From assembly GCF_910592395.1 (NCBI RefSeq), contig NC_088313.1, positions 13,902,437-13,966,436 of the forward strand: a DNA stretch of 64,000 nucleotides, given 5' to 3'. The notes under the pieces were generated by a model. That model searched no databases. It was given only the letters and a program-made list of their open reading frames with translations, and had not been told where the DNA came from. Every line of letters starts with the position of its first letter. Within the stretch, counting starts at the first letter, position 1. Of the stretch, positions 51,438-61,516 are shown one piece after another. Both the position numbers and the translations under genes were made by a program. The DNA comes from Lineus longissimus. Lineage: Eukaryota > Nemertea > Pilidiophora > Heteronemertea > Lineidae.

Positions 51438-52050
51438 ATAAGATAAGATAAGCTTTATTTCATCGGTATGAGGTGGAGATACATATAAAAACGTGAGCTA
51501 TGGAGGGCTCTTTAACCGATATCTAACATAAAATATAAAAATAGAAGAACAATAGATAAATAATACATATAGGTTATCACAGATATTCATTAAAGGGTGA
51601 GACAATGTAGATATTAAAGGAACAGCCCTAATATGGTACTAGAATACTACATGTACTACACGTATATATTAAAAATGAGATTTAAAAAGAGCACATTGCA
51701 CATTTACATTCTTCGCCCTTCCATGTTTTTAAAAGTTTATAAAAAATAGTAAAATTGTTGGCCTCACGAATTTGGTTAGGCAGGTTATTCCAAATCTTTG
51801 ATGCTTCGTAACTGAAACTGTTTTTGCCATTTGTTATGGTATTAAAATGTTCGACCTGTACATTTATGCGACGGAGGTTACGTGAAGTTCCTTTCTTTTT
51901 AATTAGATTTCACAAAAAGGAGGGTCTTTGTTTATCTAGGATTCTGTACACTTCTTCGACAATAGTTCTCTGTCTCCGTAGATGCAGAGACACCGAATTT
52001 TCTACCGCAAGAAGTGACTGCCTGCATCTGATTCATGATAAACCAGTCTA
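51438..52050 (-). mobile_element. 5'-truncated LINE, minus strand
   Basis: On the minus strand the end of an RT-type ORF2 reads NGKNSFSYEASKIWNNLP, then NQIREANNFTIFYKLLKTW, with an upstream block RNLRRINVQVEHF. The stop is near 51679. Its 3' UTR ends with (CTTAT)n at 51438-51455, next to aataaagctt. A frame break near 51905 shows decay. Confidence 0.75.
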
Positions 52051-52580
52051 CAAGAGCACTACCGTCAGCCTAGCTCCAAGGTGCGTTTCATAGTAGTAAA
52101 CTTGAAAATATGAAATGGTATTATCATCCACATAGTTATACAAATTTGTTAGATTAACCCATAAATATCTTGGAAAGTAAACATATTTCTGGCTCAACGT
52201 TATCGAGCAATTTTCATATTCACTGACACCGATGTTTTTTGTGTGAGGTAGGATGAATAAGGGGATGGCTGACATGAGTCATCATATGAAAAGCATTGAA
52301 TGCTACGAAAATCGCGAGAAAGTTATTAACTACATGTAAAAATCAATTATCAGATTTTTGGTTTATCTCAAAAAAGGAAACTAAGACATTTTCATTTTAT
52401 GCTTCTCGCGGAAGGGTTTAGAATTTATCCGTGTATCAAGAATTCATAAAGACTAATCAGTTCTTATTTGGATGTGGGTGAACATTCCAAGACTTCAAAG
52501 CAGCATTTTATTCTTGTGGACTAATTTTGAAATTGTGATATTTTTCATGATACTTTACTCGAAACTATTATTTCGGAATG

Positions 52581-52934
52581 TGATCATTCAAACAGTACGT
52601 TGAGCAGTGCCATGTTTATGAGCCAAAGACAACCAATTTCTTACAAGATTTAAGTAAATATGTTGTTTGTTTGTTTTTTAATTTTCTATAAAAGTTTACA
52701 ATGTCGAATAAGTATCACTTACCGCGGTAGGCAAATACATGTATGTATATATCTCCACAAATCTCTCCCGCAAATCAAAGACCTCTCTATTCACTGAATA
52801 TCAACCTGTCCGACCAAGTATTCTGGACTTGATAAACGTGGAAGGTAAACTTAACAGCTTTTCATTAGCGTTGTCCCAGCGACTTGGTTATTGACGAACT
52901 GACCCAGAAACCTCGGCGAAAATACATGTATAAT
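52581..52934 (+). repeat. Dispersed 355-bp repeat, copy 2
   Basis: Matches 17146-17500 in direct orientation. 52935-53598 shows nothing else. Confidence 0.8.
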
Positions 52935-53599
52935 CTTGTTACATTCATTCTCTAACATTGTCGAAAGGAGACATTATTTTTATCCACACTCCGTGGATAT
53001 TGAACTTATTTTTTAACTCCGCCGTGACCCAACTTCAAAGCAATTGCAAAGCCATATTTCATTCTTACATGTATGAACGCCAAGCATTGCTGAAACCAGT
53101 TAATTTTTAGCAACACGATGAAGGTATCGCAAACATGTGCGTGGCAAGGAGTTTGAGATGGGTTGGCAGGCATGCTTTATTTTTTGCAAGTCCTTGCAAA
53201 TATATTGGCCTGCACACAAAGTTTTATGTCGTTTTAAAGTTACATGTAATTTGAATATAAAGTTATTTATACGTGCCTTCCATCGCGCAGGTACAATCTG
53301 AGAAGATTTCTCGGGGCTTGCAACATTGATAAATCTAGTTCAAAACCCAGTTTATATACTTGCCCAACAATGTCAGAACACAATATCGAAAAAAAGGCAA
53401 ACCACCGGATAACACATACATCATGCGCTCAGTGTAAACAATTTATTAGCACCATGGCTGCTATCACTTGATGCAGAACTTCTTAATTTATATATCTAAA
53501 TTTAGATTTCATTTTACGCAATGCAGCAACTCTATTCTATTCCATTCTAAACAAGCAAACAACATTGTTGACATGGTGATCGTCAGTTGATCGATTATA

Positions 53600-54188
53600 C
53601 GCGCGGCTTATTATAAACTGCGATGTGTGGAATGCGAAATCGCGAGATGCCAACCTCGGTGAGAGTACCATGCGCCACAGGATGTATTGCAAATATGGAA
53701 CTTGAAAAGGCGAACACTCATGAGACCGAGGCTGTAGTAGGGAGCCAACCTTGTTTTAATTGGCCCATTGAAATAGACCCCGCTGTGCGATGTGTGGAGT
53801 TTAACCTAATTTAAAGCCTTGTTTCGATGGTCAGACTATCCCGCGCTATTTTTAGGGATGACCAGACGTTCACCAGTTGCATGCCCTGTGTTATCGGTCA
53901 ATCATGTGTATGGTGACTTGTGCCGCCAGGCGTAACGTGAAAATAGTCTTGATACATGCAGCATCCTGAACCTCGTGGTATTATACTCACAGTATGTCTT
54001 GATAAGTTGCAAAACCTTTGTGGTGAAGATGAACATGCAGTTGCATTTTACATTTGTGTTGTCTTCGGCCCTACTATCATTGAATGGAGAAGTGGACAGC
54101 AGCATCAGAAATGGTGATTGTCATGGTCCAGGGAAGTAGAAAATCTCGCGATTTCTCATCTCGCGGTTTATAATAAGCCTACGCGCGC
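53600..54188. repeat. MITE-like inverted-repeat element
   Basis: The left end cgcgcggcttattataaac...aaatcgcgagat is matched inverted by atctcgcggtttataataagcc...gcgcg at the right. About 590 bp, no transposase. Target duplication unclear (TATA-rich). Confidence 0.6.
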
Positions 54189-55430
54189 CCCTATATAATA
54201 AGAGGTGCATTTGGAACTAAAATTGCCTGACCTGTTACTCTTGTCTGCATGACCGTCCGGGTGAAGAAAGAGAGGACTCCATTACTTTAGGAAAGAAAAT
54301 AATTTTATAAGCTGTATTCTGTTTTTGTTTCATTCACGTGTTACACAATTTGATCAATGCTGTGCACCTGCAGATTAATTCATTTTATTCATGAACATTG
54401 AATCCAAGTATTGAAAATGAAGTGGCGAGTGCAAAAACTAAAGTCACATGATAACGCATCTGACGGGTCTGAGATATTTAGAGCCAACATTTACCTCGTT
54501 GGACTGATGAAGTGGACTATTTTAGTTGGAACATATTTGCGGCCCAAACCCTTGACATTTTCCGCCTCAGAAGCTGTTTTTGGCCCAGACAAGATTAGTA
54601 GCCTAGATTTTGGACCAATCAGAACATCTCTTACGGAACGATCTCAGCAACTGCAGTAGTATCCGATTCTGAGCGACAATACGATTTGAAATATTCTCGA
54701 CAATAAGATTTAAAATTGTAATAGTTCATGTTTTGCCATGGTGCAGGGGAAACAGGTAGATGAGAAGTTGCCAAAACAGGCGACGAGGTTGGACAACGTG
54801 CGATCGGCGTTGACCTTTGCCCTCTTTAAGTTTCCGTTTCAGCACTGTGATTGGGGCATGCTCTGAGAGCGTGCCGAGAAAACAGGAAAATCGATGGAAT
54901 CCGTCATGGGTTTGTGGAGCTCGATAGTGGTGAGTCGGGATGTATTCGTAGTGTCTCGCTGACTTTAACGTAGAACGTCTAGGTCAGTCGATTCGATTGA
55001 ACGACACCATAATAATTCGACGCATATAGGTCATGCACAATGCGCACGAGCTGTAGATAGAGTGAATAATAGTCTATAAGTTTATTCATAAGCGGCAAGA
55101 TTGATACACTCAGATAGGATGGCCTAATATTGCTCCAGTGGTGACAGCTTTCTGTGGTGAGGATTAATTAAATCCAATGTTTTTGTGCGGTATTGGATGA
55201 ATGTACACAAGTATTATACACAGCATCAACCTGCTTCGAGGTCGCCATTCAAAAACTACAAAAAACATATGAAATGCATTTGTGGACACTTATGCTCACA
55301 TATCATTTCACTTGACACATCTAGCCATCCCTGGTCACCTACTGATGGCTCTTGCTCTATACGCAATCGCCGAGCAATCGGCTCAGGGAAATTTCATCCC
55401 AAGGCGGGAAATTAACGATGTTAACAACGG
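54189..55430. other. Noncoding stretch
   Basis: No conserved gene is recognised; short open frames here have no domain signal. Confidence 0.4.
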
Positions 55431-55737
55431 CATGTAGAAAACGCGGAATTCCGTGTAAAAATCCGCTGCGTTATTTATTGGTTTGCAGATAACGCGAATA
55501 CGCCCCACCAAAAAGTCAGTGGAAACGAGTTCACTTTCAAGAATAATGGCGGAGTCTATACGGTTGACTGGTTTTCAAGTTTACAATCAAATTTGTCGCC
55601 ATGCACAGATCGTCATGATCTGCCTTCCCCCATCACTATCTATGTATAAAACATACTGAGTAATTTAAACCACAGATACGCTCAAGTCGATACTAAAGTA
55701 CCGGATATTTACCCAGAATTCCGCGTTTTCTACATCC
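55431..55737. repeat. Small MITE-like element
   Basis: Ends tgtagaaaacgcggaattc and gaattccgcgttttctaca are inverted. About 300 bp. No coding content. Confidence 0.6.
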
Positions 55738-57788
55738 CGTGTCAACAATATACAACAGGTCGACCATGCCAACTGTAATATAACAGAGTTCTGCACGACA
55801 TACATTGTAATGCCCATCAAAACGTACATGAACATCAGCCAAAAAAATTTTAGGCATTTTAGAATCTTACCAACTGAGGTATGCTTTGTTGACCGCATAA
55901 ATAACACAAAATTCTTTTTTTCTACAATGCTTTATCGGATACAATTGTTCCACGCCGTAACGGTGTTCATATTTCTATTCATATGTTGTCTGCAAGTGCA
56001 GTTAGGTACATTCAGCGAGTATGCAGATCGGGTCTTCCTTCCTACTGTCAGAAAACAACTGGAGAACTCCCGCTCGGGTGGATGTAGTCTGGGATACCTA
56101 CTTGCCAAATACATGTAGATGTAGTTCAAAAGAGTGTACCAGAGAGAAACGCGGCAAGGGGGTACGTAGAAAGGTGTCCAGCAGCAACAAAATACTAGGA
56201 AACTGGAGTGCGTTCTTATGATATTGCTGTTTCAAATGCTGACCTACCTGATGGCAAAATAACAGTTACAGATCTTCGCGACTGCAAATGTGCAAATAAG
56301 TCTCTATGATACCAGTAATGTCTAAGATGAATGGTGTGATATTTGAAACTTCAAATTATGAACTAGGTGTGTGTACAATTAAAAAAAGTTTTAGAAAATT
56401 AAAGAAACATCACGATCATGTTGTCTCAACATATGACCATGTAAAAATTATAGTTTGCACTGGTCGAAAACTAAAATATGTTCTGGTGAGATAAATATTA
56501 TTATTGTTAGTTTTTTCCTTGGCAAGCATTTGGAACTATCAACAGGAAAGACATTTTTAAACACAGAATGATTTTGAAATTGTCAATTTTCATCTTGGTT
56601 GATTCCTGAGGAAGCCATTTGTGAAATACGAACAATTGCACACATTTAGTAAATTTTAAGGTGACTAATTAACCACCTCATTATCATAAGCAGCCTAAAA
56701 TTGACACAGCAATAAGGACTCTCTAGCTCGACGTTTAGGGTTTATGTAGTCTTTTCATGAATCCAGAATGCTTCATAGCACAATTTAGACGAATTTACAT
56801 TCCTACTTCCCTTTTATTTTGTCAAGCCACCTGACTAGTGGACGGATCTAGCTGCAGTCAAAGTTTCACGCTGGACGGAGGCCAATACAGGGTAAACGAC
56901 AATGACACACATCATCTTGGCGAAGACGATTACACACTAAAGGGGTAAAACTCATAAGGTCTTCGCCAAGAAATAAGCCGTACAGAGCGGAAATCTTTCA
57001 CCGGCCAAATTCAATGCACTGGGTCAATCCTGATAAATTCGTGTAGCCCCTGCATGAACTCGAGGACAGGTTCCCCGACTCATATAATGCGCGGTTGAAC
57101 ACACGTCTAAATAATGTTTTTTTCGGCATGGCCTTAAAATATGGAACTGCGTTTTATTCCTTGACGACTAAGCTTGTATGCTTCTGCGGCCGCGATTGCC
57201 TCCTCTGGTATTGAGCCATCGTGAGCGGGGTTTAGAGTATAACTTTTAAATTAAAGAACATGCCCAGTCAGTGACAAAATTCTGGACTGTTGCCCTGGTG
57301 GTTGAGAGTAACGCACGTAAAACATGCAGAGGGATGATTCAACGACCATCTACTTTTAATTTCAACTTAATTTCAACTTTAGCTTAACCTCTACTTTATT
57401 CATCACAGGCTTTACAGCTGGAAAAGAAAGGTATGATTGATTGATTGATTTCTTATCATTCCATCTTATAGATGAGTACAATTCAAATACATGTTATACG
57501 TGTACATGTAGGCTAGGTGTATATACTCTATCTTCGGAACTATAACACCAGACAAAGAAAAGTCACTAGGTCCACCTTAATGGTGAATATTCATGACCCT
57601 AGCAAAAGCCTATCATATAGCAAGGCCTATCAGTCATACCTGGTCAAATAGCAGAAGTTGAGGTTTAAGACTAGGCTGGCCAGTTTTGAATACGACAGCC
57701 TTCTTATGTCTTATTTCATGCATCAACCAACCATAAATAAGCAGGTCATGATTGTAAGTCATGGTGAATGTTAACTGACGGGTTCATG
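55738..57788. other. Noncoding stretch
   Basis: Nothing recognised except a small inverted pair, cttggcgaagac / gtcttcgccaag, around 56911-56971. Confidence 0.4.
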
Positions 57789-58134
57789 TATGGCTGGCGC
57801 GAGTGGACAGAATTCAGAATTATACCACGGCATAAATCGGAATTGTGGTGCACCATAAATCAAAACATCGGATCTCGTGAATTGCGCCGCGGCATAAATA
57901 GGAATTGTGGACGGAAGTGCGATTTATGCCGCACCATAAATAAAACGATTGCCACCTTCTGATTGGTCTAATTATGCCACACCACAATTCCTATTTATGC
58001 CGTGGCATAATTCTGAATTCTGCCGCGGCATGATTCACGAGATCAGATGTTTTGATTGGTTGATTTATGGTGCACCACAATTCCTATTTATGTCGTGGCA
58101 TAATTCTGAATTTTGTCCACTCGTGCCAGCCATA
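57789..58134. mobile_element. Palindromic MITE-like element
   Basis: The ends TATGGCTGGCGCGAGTGGAC and its inverted counterpart GTCCACTCGTGCCAGCCATA bound 346 bp of nearly complete palindrome. Flanks are ttcatg (57783-57788) and ttcgtg (58135-58140), a 6-bp duplication with one difference. It shares the TATGGC terminus and 6-bp target length with the element at 14216-15395. Confidence 0.7.
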
Positions 58135-58140
58135 TTCGTG

Positions 58141-59097
58141 GTGGAGTTATCTGGTGTCATAGTTTCGGAGATAGAGACGGACTAATTAATGAACATACAC
58201 ACAAACATACGCAAACACGCTACAGGGTGCAGTTAAATACAGAGATGATCGCTATCTACAGCACTTAAAATTAATGACTTTACATTGAGCAGAAAGGGTC
58301 CCAAGGGGGAAAGAGGTAGTTAGAACAACGATTTTGGAAAGGCTCCGTAGAATTGTTATGTAAATAAATAAATAAATCTCTGGAAAAGGGAAATGTCCGT
58401 AACTTCTATTAATTTTTTTTAAAGTTTATCTTTTTGCGGAATGAGGTCTTCGCAGTGTAAAATGATATGATCAACAATGTCAGAACAATGAGTTTTACAT
58501 AATTAACATTCAATTAAACTTGATTTAACCATTAATAACAATACTAAGAAAGCGAACTGAAACCTTAAATATCTATATTTGCGTGCTGATATAACCAGCA
58601 TGGTGAAATCCATAGGAGTCTTTTATTTCGCCGAATCATGCGCACACACCGGATATCCATTCTAGTTAAAGTAGTAGTCATTTACACTGTTATTTACAAT
58701 CTTATTCCACATTTTGGGATCGGGAAATTCTGCGTGTTTCACAAATGTGTTCAGGAAATAATTGAATCGAAAGATTGTATCGTTTAAGGGCATTTAAGAA
58801 ATCAGGAATCATCATTCCACGTGTGCCCATTTTACTTTTTGATCCAGTTATATATACATGTACACATAAGCGAAGAGAAAAACTCGTTTTAGGGTACAAC
58901 CATTTTTCTGATTGCACAGACGGCCAAAAAGTAAAAGCTCGAGTTTGTCTATATAACTAAGCATTGATCCGAGTCCTAGAGATGCAGTCGATCTTCCAGG
59001 AGTTTTAGGCAGGTGTAGTCGGACCTGGGTGATAATTTGTCCGTTTCAAAGATAAAATCCGTTCTTCAAACATGCCGTTAATCAGGGTTGATGAGAT
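58141..59097. other. Noncoding stretch with a fragment shared with 21 kb
   Basis: The phrase ggaaaagggaaatgtcc...ttaaagttta at ~58382 also occurs at ~21013, followed in both by a catttacattcaatt-like segment. No gene. Confidence 0.45.
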
Positions 59098-59154
59098 TTC
59101 CACGAAGTCGGTGTAAGGTGAAACTCTATGCGAATGATACTACAGTTTGACCTG

Positions 59155-61203
59155 TTAGATCGGATAAGAATAATCAGGATTGAATGAATTGTCAAATTCA
59201 GTTACGTCTATGCCCCCGAATAGAATTCTTTTGATCACGGGATTTTTCAGCCAGTTTAGCCGACTTTGCGAAAACTTATGATCGAGCTTAAAGTACTTTT
59301 TAATGAACGCGTAGTCAACGATGTAGGTTTTATTTTTCTTCAGATTGGGCTTGCCGTTAATCCTCGGGGCCAAACGCAGCGAGGTACTGTTCAACAACGG
59401 ATTCTGCTTTCCATCGACAGTCGGCAGAAGGGCCGATAGCAGGAATTGCAATTGACCGGGTTGATTCCCATCCGTCTTGTATTTAGTATTGCCCGGATGA
59501 TTTGGTCTCGAATTGATGCTATGAAGAACATTGAACTGAAACGTGTTGGTGCTATACAGCATGTTGGCCAGGCCAGCACAGATAACACCCGATGCCCACC
59601 AGGATTGCGCTTCAAACTCAGTACTGTAGGGCAGTAGGAAAGATAATGTGTCACGGTGAAAAGCCACCATCATTGGATCGATATGGTAGTTTGTATTGAC
59701 CATTGAATTCTTGTCATAGAAATGTCCAGTATATGTGTAGTATGGATAGCTGACTGCCGGCTCGTGAGCGCCCAAGAACTGTTCAAAGCATGTCCACACA
59801 TCGTCGCTATTGCAACCGCCTTCATCTTTCCATCTTCGACCATTAATACTGAACGACAGTTTAGCGTCGTCGTCGAGAAAGATGAAATACTTATAACCCT
59901 TCTCCGACATTCGGCTCCCGCGTTCAACGGCGTGTTCCAGCTGAAGATTCCTTCCACTGGTCCACGTGCTATTCGGCCGGTAAAGATCGCCAGACTCCGT
60001 TTCGTACGTCAGCCATAGAACATCTCGATTCGAGTTTGATACAAGTTGATCGTGCATCGTGACGCTTGCACCTTGAATTAAATACACGTAGTCTTTCGCA
60101 ACTTTGACTGGCGGAAAGGTATAGCCGACACATTCCAGATCGCGTATCCAAGCTATGGCTAAATCGATATCGGCCCTCCCGATAATATCGATTTGGTAGA
60201 GTTCTATGTAAAGGTCGATCATGTTCTGCGCCAACGAAACGGTTTTCGGGATCCAGTTCACCAGGAATTTGATCAGTCTGCTGGTTTTAAGGTAGACATC
60301 AATTTCATTGTGAAAATCGACCATATACGAATGCGCGTTGCGGATTTGATTGACGTATGGCGGACCGAAAGCGATGTGACCGTCGGTGTCCCAGACTAAC
60401 CGTTGAGTGAAATACGACCGCCATATATCCGTGACACGCATGTCTACGCTTGCCGGCAGAAGCAGACCCCAAAAGGCGAACTGTGCATGCATCGTTGCCT
60501 GGGCGTTGTAGGGTGACATGATGTAATGCGGTAGAGCGTGATACTTCTCCACCATCTCGAACTGAAAAGGAATTTTCTGCGTCAGTCTGTAGATCGCGTC
60601 AACGTCGGGGTCGGTTTGGGCTAAATAGTTAATCACCGCGACCTTTTCCGGTTTGACGGTACCGATCACTTTCATGTTCTTCGTGTCGGAATCTTTGATT
60701 TTATCCAGTGGCAACCCCCTCGGCCAAAATGTTGTGTCGGGTTTGATATATGGAATGTAGGGATTGTACACGTGTCCAGGGACCTGTATTAGATCGAATC
60801 TGATCGACGAATCCAAAAGCGGCTCGGCTTTAGGAAACTTGGGGAAGTTGTCGTCGTCGGTGTCGTATATCCACTTGGCCCCGTTAGCCACGGCGTACAT
60901 GAAGCCAATGTTTTTGCGACTGAAATGATTCCATGGAATATGCTGGCAGATATGGTACGGACAGCGCTCCTGCCAGGCAACGTCTAGGAAGATCAGATTG
61001 GGAAATGACGGTACTTCTTTTGGGCCTTTCTTGTCACCGACCAGTACCATACACCACTTTGGCATCATCAGTAGGTCCTTCACGGCGTCGGTCAAATTGA
61101 AGATCGTGGTGACCACCACCCATTTGTCGCAGTTCATTTGAACCCGATGTAGAGTTACCTTGAACGAATGGTTATTCAAGTACAGTATAAGTGGCATGTA
61201 CAA
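59155..61203 (-). CDS. STELLO-like (DUF288) glycosyltransferase, main exon, copy 2
   Basis: A continuous frame of about 680 residues covers the whole catalytic body. It opens with NCDKWVVVTTIFNLTDAVKDLL, then MVLVGDKKGP, the acidic cluster WIYDTDDDNFP (~112-122), and later YFIFLDDDAKLSF (~448-460), both hallmarks of the DUF288/STELLO family of Golgi-type glycosyltransferases (sugar and acceptor unknown in animals). It differs from copy 1 mainly by substitutions and by keeping the 148-bp middle stretch. The listed start is a TTG without support as an initiator; the protein should begin in the upstream exon. Confidence 0.8.
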   Translation of the reverse strand: MYMPLILYLNNHSFKVTLHRVQMNCDKWVVVTTIFNLTDAVKDLLMMPKWCMVLVGDKKGPKEVPSFPNLIFLDVAWQERCPYHICQHIPWNHFSRKNIGFMYAVANGAKWIYDTDDDNFPKFPKAEPLLDSSIRFDLIQVPGHVYNPYIPYIKPDTTFWPRGLPLDKIKDSDTKNMKVIGTVKPEKVAVINYLAQTDPDVDAIYRLTQKIPFQFEMVEKYHALPHYIMSPYNAQATMHAQFAFWGLLLPASVDMRVTDIWRSYFTQRLVWDTDGHIAFGPPYVNQIRNAHSYMVDFHNEIDVYLKTSRLIKFLVNWIPKTVSLAQNMIDLYIELYQIDIIGRADIDLAIAWIRDLECVGYTFPPVKVAKDYVYLIQGASVTMHDQLVSNSNRDVLWLTYETESGDLYRPNSTWTSGRNLQLEHAVERGSRMSEKGYKYFIFLDDDAKLSFSINGRRWKDEGGCNSDDVWTCFEQFLGAHEPAVSYPYYTYTGHFYDKNSMVNTNYHIDPMMVAFHRDTLSFLLPYSTEFEAQSWWASGVICAGLANMLYSTNTFQFNVLHSINSRPNHPGNTKYKTDGNQPGQLQFLLSALLPTVDGKQNPLLNSTSLRLAPRINGKPNLKKNKTYIVDYAFIKKYFKLDHKFSQSRLNWLKNPVIKRILFGGIDVTEFDNSFNPDYSYPI

Positions 61204-61375
61204 AATATGTGAAAAAATTTTAGAACTAGTTTACTAGAACTGGGAAATTGGCTCTCAGCGAATTTGAGTCCAACACCAGTGTAAGTAGTGATTGGAGGCT
61301 GCAATGGGGAAGAAAAAAAAGAGCAAACTTTGGATCAGTGACCGGCGCGTACAATACATCTGGCATTATGCGTAC

Positions 61376-61516
61376 CTGATTACATCTAGCAGTTGATTTC
61401 GTCTTTCCAGTATACCTGGATGAAGCAGGTTTCAAGCGCTGGTGTACTTTGTCATTCCCGAAGTTCAGGATCTTGAGGTTGAACAGGAAAATGATCAACG
61501 TGACGACAACCATCAA
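61376..61516 (-). CDS. STELLO-like gene copy 2, N-terminal exon
   Basis: It encodes a membrane anchor (MVVVTLIIFLFNLKILNF) and a basic stem, ending at donor CAG|gtacgc (61376/61375). Copy 1 has an ATG nine codons further upstream (MSWTRILGL); in copy 2 that codon is AAG, so translation would have to start at the internal Met near 61513. A good acceptor (ttcccc attgcag at ~61301) begins the next exon, but its phase to the main exon is not resolved. Confidence 0.55.

Noticed and set aside
51824-52093. An 89-residue plus-strand open frame
   Set aside because: It is antisense to a recognisable LINE C-terminal region.
55185-56221. Several 60-100 residue open frames as possible small host genes
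   Set aside because: No splice-site pattern, domain or repeat-free support; consistent with chance.
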